Assembly: GCF_900207585.1 (NCBI RefSeq)
Contig: NZ_OAOP01000005.1
Location: 62,001-126,000, forward strand
Direction: 5' to 3'
Origin: Bacillus oleivorans
GTDB lineage: Bacteria > Bacillota > Bacilli > Bacillales > JC228
Length of the DNA: 64,000 bases
Below the pieces are notes generated by a model. The model saw only the letters and a program-made list of their open reading frames with translations. It was not told the origin of the DNA and made no database searches. A program made the translations under genes and the position numbers. Below, one piece after another: positions 17,371 to 27,751 of this stretch (position 1 is the stretch's first letter; the number at the start of each line of letters is the position of its first letter).

Positions 17371-19785
17371 ATGAGTTTTCATCATCAGGAAATTGAAAAG
17401 AAGTGGCAAACATATTGGGACAAAAATAAAACCTTTAAGGCCACTGATGACATTGGAAAGAAAAAGTTTTATGCATTGGATATGTTTCCTTATCCATCTG
17501 GAGCCGGTCTCCATGTCGGGCATCCAGAAGGATATACAGCTACTGATATTGTAGCCCGTATGAAACGGATGCAAGGATATAATGTACTGCATCCGATGGG
17601 CTGGGATGCATTTGGTCTTCCGGCAGAGCAATACGCTCTTGACACAGGAAATGACCCTGCTGAATTTACACAAAAAAATATTGAGACCTTTAAACGTCAG
17701 ATTAAGTCTCTTGGGTTTTCGTACGATTGGGACCGTGAAGTAAATACAACCGACCCGAATTATTATAAATGGACGCAATGGATTTTTACAAAGCTTTATG
17801 AAAAAGGGCTTGCCTATGTTGATGAGGTCCCGGTTAACTGGTGCCCAGCGCTTGGAACAGTTCTTGCCAATGAGGAAGTGATTGATGGGAAAAGTGAGCG
17901 GGGCGGACATCCGGTTATTCGGAAGCCAATGAGACAATGGGTGCTACGCATCACAGCTTATGCAGATCGTCTGCTTGAAGATCTAGAAGAGCTAGATTGG
18001 CCTGAAAGTCTAAAAGATATGCAGCGTAACTGGATTGGCCGTTCAGAGGGTGCGCAAATCACATTCGATATTGATGAAACAGACGAAACATTTACCGTCT
18101 TTACAACTAGACCTGATACGCTTTTTGGCGCAACCTATGCCGTACTTGCACCTGAGCATCCGCTTGTAGAAAAAATTACAACTCCTGAGCAAAAAGACAA
18201 AGTGGAAGCTTATCTGAAGGAAATTCAAAGCAAGAGTGACCTTGAAAGAACGGACCTTGCAAAGGATAAAACAGGTGTATTTACTGGGGCTTATGCGGTG
18301 AACCCGGTTAATGATGAAAAAATGCCAATTTGGATTGCCGATTACGTTCTGATGAGCTATGGAACCGGAGCGATTATGGCTGTACCTGGCCATGATGAAA
18401 GAGACTATGAATTTGCGAAAAAATTTGATCTCCCAATCAAAGAGGTAGTTGCAGGCGGAGATGTAACAAAAGAAGCTTACACCGGTGATGGAGAACATAT
18501 TAACTCAGATTTCCTAAATGGCCTTGGCAAAGCAGAAGCGATTGCCAAAATGATTGATTGGCTTGAGGAAAAAGGTGTAGGAGAACGGAAAGTTACTTAT
18601 CGTCTCAGAGACTGGCTCTTTAGCCGTCAGCGTTATTGGGGTGAACCGATTCCAATTATCCAATGGGAAGACGGTACATCGACAACAATCCCAGTAGAGG
18701 AGCTTCCGCTGCTTCTTCCAAAAACGGATGAAATTAAGCCATCTGGTACTGGTGAATCACCGCTTGCTAATATTGAAGAATGGGTTAATGTCGTTGACGA
18801 AAAGACAGGTAAAAAAGGTCGCCGTGAAACGAATACGATGCCACAATGGGCCGGAAGCTGCTGGTACTTCTTAAGATTTATCGATCCACATAATGAGCAC
18901 GTACTGGCTGATCCGGAAAAACTAAAACACTGGCTTCCGGTTGACCTTTATATTGGAGGGGCTGAGCACGCCGTTCTTCACCTGCTTTATGCTCGGTTCT
19001 GGCATAAGTTCCTATATGATATCGGGGTAGTTCCAACAAAAGAGCCGTTCCAAAAGCTGTTTAACCAAGGGATGATTCTTGGTGAAAATAATGAAAAAAT
19101 GAGTAAATCAAAAGGAAATGTTGTTAACCCTGATGAAATTGTAACGACTCACGGGGCGGACACACTCAGACTTTATGAAATGTTTATGGGACCGCTTGAC
19201 GCTTCCATTGCCTGGTCCACAACAGGACTAGATGGGGCAAGAAGATTCCTTGACCGTGTCTGGCGGCTTTATGTTAACGATACTGGTACTCTCAATGAAA
19301 AAATTACAGATCAGCGTTCGTCTCAGCTTGAAAAGGTGTATCATCAAACGGTGAAAAAGGTAACAGAGGATTTCGAAATTCTTCACTTTAATACGGCGAT
19401 TTCACAAATGATGGTTTTCGTAAATGAAGCATATAAGGCAGAACAGCTCCCAATCGAGTACATGAAAGGCTTTGTTAAACTGCTTTCTCCAATTTGTCCG
19501 CATATTGCAGAAGAACTATGGGAAAAACTTGGCGGAACTGATACGATTACGTATCAAGAATGGCCAGCTTATGATGAATCAAAGCTGATTGATAACGAGA
19601 TTGAAGTAGTTATTCAAATTAACGGTAAGGTGAAAGCTAAAATGGTTGTGCCACGGGATACTGATAAAATACAACTTGAAGAGCTTGCGAGAAACGACGA
19701 GAAAGTTCTGGCCCAGCTTGAAGGAAAGACGATCCGAAAAGTGATTGCGGTTCCTGGAAAACTCGTAAACATCGTTGCCAGCTAA
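17371..19785 (+). CDS. leuS: Leucyl-tRNA synthetase
   Basis: 804 residues, the standard bacterial length. Charges tRNA-Leu with leucine. The class I signature [12 protein letters not shown] is near residue 48 and KMSKSKGN near 576. Between them is the CP1 editing domain, including [21 protein letters not shown] and the hydrolytic [19 protein letters not shown] 17371 follows TGGAGG. Expression is governed by the T-box just upstream. A strong terminator follows at 19819. Confidence 0.98.
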   Translation: MSFHHQEIEKKWQTYWDKNKTFKATDDIGKKKFYALDMFPYPSGAGLHVGHPEGYTATDIVARMKRMQGYNVLHPMGWDAFGLPAEQYALDTGNDPAEFTQKNIETFKRQIKSLGFSYDWDREVNTTDPNYYKWTQWIFTKLYEKGLAYVDEVPVNWCPALGTVLANEEVIDGKSERGGHPVIRKPMRQWVLRITAYADRLLEDLEELDWPESLKDMQRNWIGRSEGAQITFDIDETDETFTVFTTRPDTLFGATYAVLAPEHPLVEKITTPEQKDKVEAYLKEIQSKSDLERTDLAKDKTGVFTGAYAVNPVNDEKMPIWIADYVLMSYGTGAIMAVPGHDERDYEFAKKFDLPIKEVVAGGDVTKEAYTGDGEHINSDFLNGLGKAEAIAKMIDWLEEKGVGERKVTYRLRDWLFSRQRYWGEPIPIIQWEDGTSTTIPVEELPLLLPKTDEIKPSGTGESPLANIEEWVNVVDEKTGKKGRRETNTMPQWAGSCWYFLRFIDPHNEHVLADPEKLKHWLPVDLYIGGAEHAVLHLLYARFWHKFLYDIGVVPTKEPFQKLFNQGMILGENNEKMSKSKGNVVNPDEIVTTHGADTLRLYEMFMGPLDASIAWSTTGLDGARRFLDRVWRLYVNDTGTLNEKITDQRSSQLEKVYHQTVKKVTEDFEILHFNTAISQMMVFVNEAYKAEQLPIEYMKGFVKLLSPICPHIAEELWEKLGGTDTITYQEWPAYDESKLIDNEIEVVIQINGKVKAKMVVPRDTDKIQLEELARNDEKVLAQLEGKTIRKVIAVPGKLVNIVAS

Positions 19786-19818
19786 GCTGAATCTTTAATC
19801 GAATCTGCAATAACTTTA

Positions 19819-19856
19819 AGAACCTTGGAAAATCTAATCCAAGGTTCTTTTTTTTA
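19819..19856 (+). terminator. Terminator after leuS
   Basis: AGAACCTTGGA pairs perfectly with TCCAAGGTTCT around AAATCTAA, followed by eight T. Confidence 0.88.
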
Positions 19857-20052
19857 CAAAAGCCAAGAATATGACTTTAGCCCCCCTACTTAAGAAATAG
19901 TTTTGCCCCTATTTTCTAAGCGATTAGACCAAATGTTCGATAGACAGGTTTTCCAGTTATTTGTATCTTTTAATTGGAATGTCAAATTTTTCATAGAATT
20001 CTTTATTTTCTAACAATATTCTATGGAAATAATAATTGTAAGGGGGAAACTT

Positions 20053-21765
20053 ATGAAAGATAAAAAGTCAAAGGTCACGTATGTTTCAGTATCTATGCTT
20101 CTATCTGCCTCTATGCTTTTTGCAGCGGTTCTTCCAGTTAATGGGGAAGGGCAAATTCCTGAACCAACGATAGAAAAACAAGAGAAGAATGCAGTGACAA
20201 AAAAGGTGCACCCTAAATTTTCATGGGGTAATCAAGCACCATCCTCCCCTGTTTTACACCCTGGTTCCATCAAAGGCGCTGGAATGGTGGAACAGCCTCT
20301 TAAGGATATTGATTCGGCGATGGAATCTCTGATCCAAGAAGGAGTCATGCCCGGTGCAGTAACGTTTGTTGCAAGAAGCGGGCACATCGTTAAGCATGAA
20401 GCATATGGTCATAGCTACTTATATGTGGATGATAAAAAGACCGTCGCTGAAGAACCAATCGCTATGGAAGAAGACACGATTTTTGATCTTGCTTCTATAA
20501 GTAAAATTTTCACTACTACTGCAGCCATGATTCTTTACGAAGATGGCCATTTTGAGTTAGATGACCCGGTTGCTGCCTATATTCCCGAATTTGCAGCAAA
20601 CGGCAAAGAAGATGTGACAATCAGACAACTGATGACCCATACATCTGGTTTTACTGCGTGGGTTCCTCTATATACAATTGGCGAAACCCGTGAAGAAAGA
20701 CTTCAATATGTCTTCCGGTATCGATTAGCCAATCAGCCTGGTTCCACCTACACGTATAGTGATTTAAATATGATTACACTGGGTGCTTTGGTTGAACGTT
20801 TAACTGGTCAGCGATTGGATCAATTTGTCCGGGAACAGATTACAGAGCCGCTCGGTATGAAGGACACGATGTACAACCCGCCTGAATCTTTGAAACACCG
20901 TATTGCCGCAACCGAATATCAGCCATGGACCAATAGAGGTCTTGTTTGGGGTGACGTCCACGATGAAAATGCTTGGTCCTTAGAAGGTGTTGCCGGGCAT
21001 GCAGGCGTTTTCTCGACAGCCAAAGATTTAGCAATTTTTGCCCATATGTTTTTAAAGGATGGAACATATGGAAGCAAGCAAATCCTGAAGCCTGAAACTA
21101 TTCAATTACTATCAGAAAATCAAATCCCTCAGTTTCCGGGGGATGATCATGGCTTAGGCTGGGAGCTTGCCCAAGGATGGTACATGGATGGCTTATCAGA
21201 AGCCTCTACTCTTGGCCATACTGGCTATACAGGAACATCAATCGTTATTAATCAAAACAATGATACAATCGCAATTCTGTTAACGAACCGTGTTCACCCC
21301 ACCCGTTCAACTGTATCGACAAATCCTGCCAGACGACAATTTGCAAGGCTAGTAGCAGATGCGATTCCTGTTTCTATACCTTCTGAAGATGGTGCATGGT
21401 TCTCCGGTTATGGGGATCGGGTTAACAAAACGTTAACTGCTGAAGTAGATCTAGAAAGTGATGCAGTCCTTTCGTTTGATACGTGGTACCGGATCGAACA
21501 GGATTGGGATTATGGGTATGTAGAAGTCTCGAATGACGGGGAAAATTGGCAGGCACTTTCTTCCTATACAGGCAGCAGTGTAAACTGGCAAACAGCAGAG
21601 CTAACGATTCCTGCAGGCACCACCTATATCCGGTTCCATTTTGATACAGATGGATCAACAAATAATCGCGGCTGGTATGTTACTAATATCAAGATAACCG
21701 ATTCATCCAATCAACGCACGCCTTTAAACCTGGTTAGTAATGGCTGGGTAACTAGAAACTATTAG
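20053..21765 (+). CDS. amiE: Secreted serine hydrolase, AmiE-type muramoyl-L-alanine amidase, with extra C-terminal domain
   Basis: 570 residues. A signal peptide spans about 1-32. The class C beta-lactamase/PBP4-like domain has the catalytic SISK at 148-151 (Ser-x-x-Lys), YSDLN near 235 and GHTGYTGTS in the third box. With nagZ and namZ homologues directly downstream, the best match is B. subtilis AmiE (YbbE), which removes stem peptides from muropeptides. That protein is about 440 residues; this one carries an added C-terminal domain from about 445 (LSFDTWYRIEQDWDYGYVEVSNDGENW, then RFHFDTDGS) that resembles a jelly-roll/MAM-type module. ATG 20053 follows AAGGGGGAA. A close paralogue lies at 33340. 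Confidence 0.8.
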   Translation: MKDKKSKVTYVSVSMLLSASMLFAAVLPVNGEGQIPEPTIEKQEKNAVTKKVHPKFSWGNQAPSSPVLHPGSIKGAGMVEQPLKDIDSAMESLIQEGVMPGAVTFVARSGHIVKHEAYGHSYLYVDDKKTVAEEPIAMEEDTIFDLASISKIFTTTAAMILYEDGHFELDDPVAAYIPEFAANGKEDVTIRQLMTHTSGFTAWVPLYTIGETREERLQYVFRYRLANQPGSTYTYSDLNMITLGALVERLTGQRLDQFVREQITEPLGMKDTMYNPPESLKHRIAATEYQPWTNRGLVWGDVHDENAWSLEGVAGHAGVFSTAKDLAIFAHMFLKDGTYGSKQILKPETIQLLSENQIPQFPGDDHGLGWELAQGWYMDGLSEASTLGHTGYTGTSIVINQNNDTIAILLTNRVHPTRSTVSTNPARRQFARLVADAIPVSIPSEDGAWFSGYGDRVNKTLTAEVDLESDAVLSFDTWYRIEQDWDYGYVEVSNDGENWQALSSYTGSSVNWQTAELTIPAGTTYIRFHFDTDGSTNNRGWYVTNIKITDSSNQRTPLNLVSNGWVTRNY

Positions 21766-21784
21766 AACTTTGGGAGGGGAAAAA

Positions 21785-23863
21785 ATGAGAAGACGGGTAA
21801 AATTAACGTTTATTTATCTGACGATGGCTGCAATGCTCCTAAGTCCTTTTAGCTTCTCAAAAACGACCGTTCATGCTGAAGATAATAGCGGCATTAAGGA
21901 TTTAATTATTTTTCAAAATGTTCCCGAGGCAACGGTTGAATTGGTTGGTGACCAAATTGATTTAAAGGTTCTTCATATTTATGGAGATGGTCATTTTGAA
22001 GCCGTATCAGAAAACCTATCATGGAATTCTAAAAATAAAAACGTGGCAACCGTTAACGAGGATGGTGTGGTAACCTTTACCGGTCAAAATGGACGTTCCT
22101 TTATTACGGTAACAGACGGACGATATACCGATGAAATTGCAGTCCATCATCATAAAGAATCTGGCCAGCTTGTGATTAAGCAAAAAAGTGAACGCTATAA
22201 CATTATCGACAATGCCATTGAGGGAATGACTCTCAATGAAAAAATTGGTCAAATGCTAATGCCTGATTTCAGAAAATGGAACGGAGCAGATGTAACAGAA
22301 ATGCTTCCTGAAATAGAAGCGTTAGTACAGGAGTACGACCTTGGTGGTGTGATTCTCTTCCGCGAAAATGTAGTGGCAACTAAACAAACAGCAAAACTTG
22401 TAGCTGCCTATCAGGAAGCATCTGAAAAATATGGGTTGCTGATGGCAATAGACCAGGAAGGCGGAATCGTAACTCGTCTCCAGTCAGGAACTGATATGCC
22501 TGGAAACATGGCACTTGGGGCAACCAGATCCTCTGAAATCGCAGAAAATGTCGGCAGGGTCATTGGTGAAGAATTACATGCACTTGGCATTAACATGAAT
22601 TTAGCTCCTGTACTAGATGTCAATAATAACCCGGATAATCCTGTTATTGGAGTACGGTCTATTGGAGAGTCACCAGAGCTTGTGGCAGAGTTAGGAGTGG
22701 CTTATACAAAAGGATTACAGGGTGCTGGAATTGCAGCTACGGCCAAGCACTTCCCGGGACACGGAGATACTGCAACTGATTCCCATCTGCTATTACCGGA
22801 AGTTCCCCATGATAAAGAGCGATTGCTCGCGGTTGAGCTTTATCCATTCCAGCAAGCTATGGATGCCGGGATTGATGCGATTATGACAGCCCACGTTACG
22901 TTTCCGAAAATTGACGGGACAAAAGTTATATCGCAAAAAGATGGGACAGAAATTTCATTGCCTGCAACTTTATCCTATAAAGTATTAACGGAGCTAATGC
23001 GAGAAGAAATGGGATATGAGGGCGTTATTATTACCGATGCATTAAATATGGCCGCGATTGCGGAGCATTTTGGTCCTGTTGATGCAGTTATCCGTTCTGT
23101 GAATGCCGGGACAGACATTATTTTAATGCCTGTTGGTCTTAAGGAAGTAGCAGATGGTTTACTTGAAGCAGTAGAAACTGGTGAAATAACTGAGGAACGG
23201 CTCGAAGCATCGGTGAAGCGAATTTTAACCTTAAAAATTAAACGCGGGATTATAAAAGCGGAAAGTCCTGTACCAATTGAAGAGATCGTGGCAAATGCAG
23301 AACAAATTGTCGGTTCTGCTGAACATAAGCAAGTCGAAGCAGATGTTGCAAATAAATCGATTACACTTGTTAAAAACGAACAGGCTCTTCCGCTTAATCT
23401 AACAGATGATGAAAAGATTGTCGTGGTAGGAAATACGTATATTACGAACCTTTATGATGCGATAAAAGAAAAGCATGATAATACCGATCTTATCCGGGCA
23501 TCCGATCTATTGAATGAAACACAGCTTGCACAATTAGCTGATGCAAGCGCAGTTGTGATCGGATCTTATACCTTTAGCGTTAGTGGCCGCTCGCCGAACA
23601 GTCCGCAGATGCAGATGATTAATCAGGTTATAGAAGAAGCGGATGTACCTGTAATCGGGGTAGGGATTCGCAATCCATATGACATCATGGCCTTCCCGGA
23701 AATTGATGCTTATTTAGCACAGTATAGCTATAGAAATGCAAGTTTCAAAGCGACGGCAGCTGCCCTTTTTGGGGAAAATAAACCAACTGGGCTTCTGCCA
23801 GTGACAATTCCAGATCAAAATGGCAATGTTCTGTATTCATTTGGCCATGGCCTATCCTATTAA
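21785..23863 (+). CDS. nagZ: Secreted GH3 beta-N-acetylglucosaminidase (NagZ)
   Basis: 692 residues. Signal peptide to about residue 33. A small Ig-like domain follows (about 45-120, with LSWNSKNKNVATVNEDGVVTF, bacterial Ig-like group 2 style). The GH3 catalytic barrel starts about 150 (MTLNEKIGQMLMPDF), with the family motif KHFPGHGDTATDSH near 320 that carries the catalytic Asp-His dyad, and a C-terminal GH3 domain. It should release GlcNAc from the non-reducing end of cell-wall fragments. ATG 21785 follows GGGAGGGGAA. It is 19 bases after amiE and 20 before namZ, the same order as in B. subtilis. Confidence 0.9.
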   Translation: MRRRVKLTFIYLTMAAMLLSPFSFSKTTVHAEDNSGIKDLIIFQNVPEATVELVGDQIDLKVLHIYGDGHFEAVSENLSWNSKNKNVATVNEDGVVTFTGQNGRSFITVTDGRYTDEIAVHHHKESGQLVIKQKSERYNIIDNAIEGMTLNEKIGQMLMPDFRKWNGADVTEMLPEIEALVQEYDLGGVILFRENVVATKQTAKLVAAYQEASEKYGLLMAIDQEGGIVTRLQSGTDMPGNMALGATRSSEIAENVGRVIGEELHALGINMNLAPVLDVNNNPDNPVIGVRSIGESPELVAELGVAYTKGLQGAGIAATAKHFPGHGDTATDSHLLLPEVPHDKERLLAVELYPFQQAMDAGIDAIMTAHVTFPKIDGTKVISQKDGTEISLPATLSYKVLTELMREEMGYEGVIITDALNMAAIAEHFGPVDAVIRSVNAGTDIILMPVGLKEVADGLLEAVETGEITEERLEASVKRILTLKIKRGIIKAESPVPIEEIVANAEQIVGSAEHKQVEADVANKSITLVKNEQALPLNLTDDEKIVVVGNTYITNLYDAIKEKHDNTDLIRASDLLNETQLAQLADASAVVIGSYTFSVSGRSPNSPQMQMINQVIEEADVPVIGVGIRNPYDIMAFPEIDAYLAQYSYRNASFKATAAALFGENKPTGLLPVTIPDQNGNVLYSFGHGLSY

Positions 23864-23883
23864 TGGGTGAGGAGTGAGGGTTT

Positions 23884-25146
23884 ATGAAAAAAACAGTTAT
23901 GTTGTTCGGAATGGTTGTCATGCTTCTAACTGCTCTTTCTGCAGCGCTAGCAGATAGAGGAGAATCTAATAATAATGGCAAAAATCCCAATGAATTTAAA
24001 TTAGGTGTGGAGGTTTTGCTCGGGGACCAAAAACATCTGATTGAAGGAAAACGGGTGGGGCTGATTACAAATCCAACGGGAGTAGATCAAGAGTTAAATA
24101 GTATTGTAGACATGCTCTACAATGATCCGAATGTAGAATTAACAGCTCTTTACGGACCTGAGCATGGGGTTCGCGGAAATGCACAGGCAGGCGAATATGT
24201 CGAATTTTATATCGATGAAACAACAGGACTGCCGGTTTATAGTCTTTATGGCCAAACGAGAAAACCTACTCCAGAAATGCTTGAAAATGTAGATGTGCTT
24301 CTATTTGACATACAGGATGTCGGCACACGTTTCTACACATACATTTACACGATGGCATATGCAATGGAAGCTGCAGCTGAAAATGACAAAGAATTTATTG
24401 TACTCGACCGCCCAAATCCATTAGGGGGTCAAAAAGTTGAAGGTCCTGTTCTTGATCCAGCCTATGCATCCTTTGTCGGGAATTATCCGATTCCATTGCG
24501 CCATGGGATGACAGTAGGAGAATTAGCCCAATTATTCAACGAAGAATTTGATATAGGTGCTGATTTAACAGTGGTCGAAATGGAAGGCTGGAACCGTAAT
24601 ATGTATTACGATGACACGCGATTAGAATTTGTCTTGCCATCGCCTAACATGCCGACGCTTGATACGGCACTTGTTTACCCAGGAGCAGCTTTAATTGAAG
24701 GGACTAACATATCTGAGGGCCGCGGAACGACAAAACCATTTGAATTAATTGGTGCGCCATTCGTTAATAGTACTGAATTCGCTGCTGCCTTAAATGAATT
24801 GGAATTACCTGGTGTGATTTTCCGCGCCGCATCCTTTACGCCGACAACATCTAAACATAGTGGTGTTCTTAGTCACGGAGTCCAAATTCACGTTACTAAT
24901 AAACAAGCGTATAAACCAATTGAAACCGGTCTTCATATCGTAAAAACGCTGCATGATATGTATCCGGAAAACTTCCAGTTCAGAGCAGAAAATAGTGCGG
25001 GTATCTCTTTCTTTGATAACCTGATTGGAAACGGCTGGATCCGTGAAGCCATTGAAAATGGAGTATCGGTTCAAGAGATGGAGAATCAGTGGAAAGCGGG
25101 GCTAAATGAATTTAAGCAAATCCGGAGAGAATACTTATTATATTAA
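23884..25146 (+). CDS. namZ: Secreted exo-beta-N-acetylmuramidase NamZ (DUF1343)
   Basis: 420 residues. Signal peptide about 1-23 (KKTVMLFGMVVMLLTALSAALA). The DUF1343 body starts GVEVLLGDQKHLIEGKRVGLITNPTGVD and has LYGPEHGVRG, LFDIQDVGTRFYTYIYTM and LDRPNPLGG, all strongly conserved in the YbbC/NamZ family. NamZ cleaves terminal MurNAc residues from peptidoglycan fragments. As the third gene of amiE-nagZ-namZ it completes a set that takes the wall down to free sugars and peptides. No murQ, murR or murP genes are in this window. A terminator follows. Confidence 0.92.
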   Translation: MKKTVMLFGMVVMLLTALSAALADRGESNNNGKNPNEFKLGVEVLLGDQKHLIEGKRVGLITNPTGVDQELNSIVDMLYNDPNVELTALYGPEHGVRGNAQAGEYVEFYIDETTGLPVYSLYGQTRKPTPEMLENVDVLLFDIQDVGTRFYTYIYTMAYAMEAAAENDKEFIVLDRPNPLGGQKVEGPVLDPAYASFVGNYPIPLRHGMTVGELAQLFNEEFDIGADLTVVEMEGWNRNMYYDDTRLEFVLPSPNMPTLDTALVYPGAALIEGTNISEGRGTTKPFELIGAPFVNSTEFAAALNELELPGVIFRAASFTPTTSKHSGVLSHGVQIHVTNKQAYKPIETGLHIVKTLHDMYPENFQFRAENSAGISFFDNLIGNGWIREAIENGVSVQEMENQWKAGLNEFKQIRREYLLY

Positions 25147-25155
25147 ATTAGTTTG

Positions 25156-25188
25156 CAAGAGCCTCCTTGTTTTAAAGGAGGCTCTCAC
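25156..25188 (+). terminator. Terminator after namZ
   Basis: AGAGCCTCCTT pairs perfectly with AAGGAGGCTCT. The T-tract after it is weak (CACTTTG). Confidence 0.6.
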
Positions 25189-25248
25189 TTTGAACTAATT
25201 CTAAAAATGTTTATAATGACAACAGTAACTAAAGTAGGAGGGCGTAAA

Positions 25249-25563
25249 ATGGAAGCAATAAAGCAGATTACACCAGAAGAAGTAAGGAAGCTTTTAGAGG
25301 AAGGCGAAACGTTAAACCTTATTGACGTCAGAGAGGATGAAGAGGTTTCACAAGGGAAGATTCCAGAAGCTGTACATATTCCGATGGGGGAAATTCCAGA
25401 ACACTTAAACAAGCTCGACAAAAATCAAGAATATATTATTATTTGCCGCTCCGGAAGACGAAGTGAAAATGTTAGCCATTTTCTACAGGATCAAGGCTAT
25501 AAAGTAAGAAATATGGTCGGCGGCATGCTGGAATATAAAGGTGAAACAAAGCCAAAATTATAG
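25249..25563 (+). CDS. ytwF: Rhodanese-domain protein (YtwF-like)
   Basis: 104 residues, one rhodanese domain: NLIDVREDEEVSQGKIPEAVHIPMGEI, then the active-site loop IIICRSGRRSENV with the catalytic Cys. Single-domain rhodaneses carry persulfide sulfur; the acceptor is unknown. B. subtilis ytwF lies close to leuS, so this fits synteny with the namZ cassette inserted between. ATG 25249 follows AGGAGGG. A terminator follows immediately. Confidence 0.9.
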   Translation: MEAIKQITPEEVRKLLEEGETLNLIDVREDEEVSQGKIPEAVHIPMGEIPEHLNKLDKNQEYIIICRSGRRSENVSHFLQDQGYKVRNMVGGMLEYKGETKPKL

Positions 25564-25569
25564 TTTTTT

Positions 25570-25601
25570 AAAAGGCAGTCCGGGGCGGCTGCCTTTTTTT
25601 G
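25570..25601 (+). terminator. Terminator after ytwF
   Basis: AAAAGGCAG pairs with CTGCCTTTT, then more T, close to the stop codon. Confidence 0.8.
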
Positions 25602-25639
25602 CTGGCTTAGCAAATAAAATGGCGGAATCTAAAAATTGT

Positions 25640-26085
25640 GAGGTATGCATCAAAATAGCAGAATACGCTCCATATTCGAAAAATAAACTCCAAACATGGT
25701 ACAGGCGCTCCAACCTGTTACAGGATGCTCCAAAAATACTTGAATCCGCTCCAAACTCTATCGGTACTGCTCTAAAAAACGGAGAATACGCTTCAAATTA
25801 ATGCAAACCGCTCAAAAAAGCAGGGGTTGCTCCAAAAAATGCCGTATCGATCAAAAAGATGTTAAGGTCATCCGCCCAATCATTTGCTAATTCGACCATT
25901 TATTTTCAAATCAGCCCATTATGTGTAAAAGAGCCCCGAAAACGGAGTGGCGCTGCCCAATAATTTCTGCGAGCAGCCAATAAAAAGTTAAACTCACCCA
26001 AAAATTTCGCGTAACCGCCCATAAAATAAAAAAATTACCGAAAAAATGGGGGTTCCGCCCAAATCAGTCAGAACTCCCCATTAGA
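25640..26085. repeat. 20-21 bp-period degenerate array (about 20 units)
   Basis: A short core recurs every 19-22 bp. In the first half the core is GCTCCAA, with CTCCA-type starts at 25668, 25688, 25708, 25728, 25749, 25770, 25791, 25811, 25830 and 25850. In the second half the core becomes CGCCCAAT or a variant, at about 25873, 25893, 25913, 25933, 25955, 25976, 25996, 26017, 26037, 26057 and 26076. The bases between cores differ in each unit. It fills the space between the 3' ends of ytwF and the fetB-like gene. An 86-codon frame across it is an effect of the repeat. Confidence 0.7.
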
Positions 26086-26108
26086 TAGAGACTAATAGCA
26101 TTCACATT

Positions 26109-26867
26109 CTACCCACTCTCCCCTCTCACGATCTGCATCCGCTCATTAAACAAGGTTGGATACGACAAAAAACCGAGAATGATACTAGTAACGGCTGCAG
26201 TAGTAAGGAGTAAAAATAAAATAAGCAATTGAAACTGGACGGCCTGAATCGGATCAGCCCCGGCAATAATCTGGCCGCTCATCATCCCAGGCAATTGAAC
26301 GAGTCCTACGGTTTTTTGACTTTCGATCGTCGGTATCATACTGGCTTTAATAGAATTAATAAGTTGTGAATGAATTGCCTGTTTTGGTGTACCGCCAAGG
26401 GATAAGATCAATTCTGTTTCATCACGATGACCCTCTACCTCGGCTGTAAAACGGTTGAGGAACAAGATTGCCAAAACCATCGAGTTTCCAATCACCATTC
26501 CGCTAATGGAAATAATGTACTGAGCTTTTGGCGGCGTAATGTTAAGGCCGATTAAAATGCTTTGAGTTAATATTTCAACAAAAATCAGGGCGACCGCAAC
26601 TTTCCATGTAATTCCTTTAATTGCAGCCCCTTTTTTACGGGCATTAAGAGTTGCGGTAACAATCATAAGCGTGACCATTAAAAAGATATATATCAAGCTA
26701 TCCGATTCAAATACAAATTTAAGGACATATCCAATAATAAGTAATTGAATAATCGATCGGATTGTCGCAATAAGGGTGTCCTTTTCTAGACCGAGCTTTA
26801 ACGTCTTAGACAGTATAAGAGGGATTAGGACAAATATCAAAGTTATAGCTAAAGTGGTATATGTCAA
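26109..26867 (-). CDS. fetB: FetB-type iron export ABC permease (UPF0014)
   Basis: 252 residues with about seven membrane helices. The conserved block YIISISGMVIGNSMVLAILFLNRF, then the loop ELILSLGGTPKQAIHSQLINSIKASMIPTIESQKTVGLVQLPGMMSGQIIAGADPIQAVQFQLLIL, is the signature of the UPF0014/FetB family (YjkA in B. subtilis); quoted here as landmarks in sequence order, shortest cores being SLGGTP and LPGMMSGQI. E. coli FetAB exports iron. Its start overlaps the end of fetA by four bases. Confidence 0.85.
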   Translation of the reverse strand: MTYTTLAITLIFVLIPLILSKTLKLGLEKDTLIATIRSIIQLLIIGYVLKFVFESDSLIYIFLMVTLMIVTATLNARKKGAAIKGITWKVAVALIFVEILTQSILIGLNITPPKAQYIISISGMVIGNSMVLAILFLNRFTAEVEGHRDETELILSLGGTPKQAIHSQLINSIKASMIPTIESQKTVGLVQLPGMMSGQIIAGADPIQAVQFQLLILFLLLTTAAVTSIILGFLSYPTLFNERMQIVRGESG

Positions 26868-27595
26868 TTTCCTTCCCCCTTTACAAATCGCTTGACTTTT
26901 TCATTGACAGGCGATTTCAGTAATTCGCTTTCCCCTGTTTCTACAATTTCTCCGTCCATTAAAACCCAGGTATAGTTTCCAACCGTAATCGCCTGACGTA
27001 AATTATGTGTAATCCAAATGATGGTAGTACCATATTTTTGATTTATTTTAACGATGAGCTCCTCAATCTCCTGCTGAGATGTGCGATCTAATGAAGAAGT
27101 AATTTCATCCAACAGTAAGATTTGCGGCAAATTAACCAGTGTCCTTGCAATGGAAACCTTTTGCCTCTGTCCTCCTGACAAATCCCTGACATTTCGATAT
27201 AAAAAGCCCGGATCCAAACCGACATCCTCTAAGAGTTCTTTTGCCTGATCCTCTGAAAGCTGTTTTCCCTGAAGAGTAAGGGGTAAGGCTAAATTGTCCT
27301 GAATCGTGCCCGAAATCATTGGTGCACTCTGTAAGGCGATTCCGACAAGCCGACGTAATTCAACGGGATCAAAGCCCTCAATCGGTTTTTCTTTAATATA
27401 GATTTCTCCTGCTTCCGGCGATAGAAGTCCATTACATAATTTAAGCAGGGTTGATTTTCCTGCCCCTGAAGGGCCTACAAGTGTAATGATTTTACCTTCT
27501 GGAAAGGAACCGGTAATGTTTTTTAAAATCGGTTTATCATCAATCGAAAAATAAACATGGTTAAAATGAATAGCCGGCTGATAGCTGGTTGACAT
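26864..27595 (-). CDS. fetA: FetA-type ABC transporter ATP-binding protein
   Basis: About 243 residues. Walker A GPSGAGKST, signature LSGGQRQKVSIAR, Walker B ILLLDEITSSLD and the H-loop WITHNLRQA are intact, so this is a complete nucleotide-binding domain. Its partner is the UPF0014 permease that overlaps it, which together fit the FetA-FetB exporter of E. coli (iron, peroxide tolerance). I chose the ATG at 27595 with AAGGGATG upstream; a longer frame to 27691 has no ribosome site and reads unlike the family. Confidence 0.85.
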   Translation of the reverse strand: MSTSYQPAIHFNHVYFSIDDKPILKNITGSFPEGKIITLVGPSGAGKSTLLKLCNGLLSPEAGEIYIKEKPIEGFDPVELRRLVGIALQSAPMISGTIQDNLALPLTLQGKQLSEDQAKELLEDVGLDPGFLYRNVRDLSGGQRQKVSIARTLVNLPQILLLDEITSSLDRTSQQEIEELIVKINQKYGTTIIWITHNLRQAITVGNYTWVLMDGEIVETGESELLKSPVNEKVKRFVKGEGN

Positions 27596-27720
27596 GATTT
27601 CACATCCCTTTTGAAAACAGCAAAAAATAATAAATTTACCTAGTAGCTTTAAAATATTATTGTAAATGAATTGTAAGAGCGCTTCAATCAATAATTATTT
27701 TAAACAAGTAATAATTATAA

Positions 27721-27751
27721 AAAAAGACTCTTATTCTTAAAGAGTCTTTTT
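27721..27751. terminator. Symmetric hairpin with A/T flanks in the fetA-cse60 divergent region
   Basis: AAAAGACTCTT pairs with AAGAGTCTTTT, with T-runs on both strands. It looks like a bidirectional terminator but lies between two divergent genes, so it could only act as an attenuator in one leader or stop an unseen small transcript. Confidence 0.5.

Noticed and set aside
17341-18498. Long minus-strand frames inside leuS
   Set aside because: They are shadows of a strongly conserved synthetase on the plus strand and have no family features or ribosome sites.
25541-25801. An 86-codon open frame after ytwF
   Set aside because: It overlaps the ytwF end and terminator and runs through the 20-bp-period array; composition follows the repeat.
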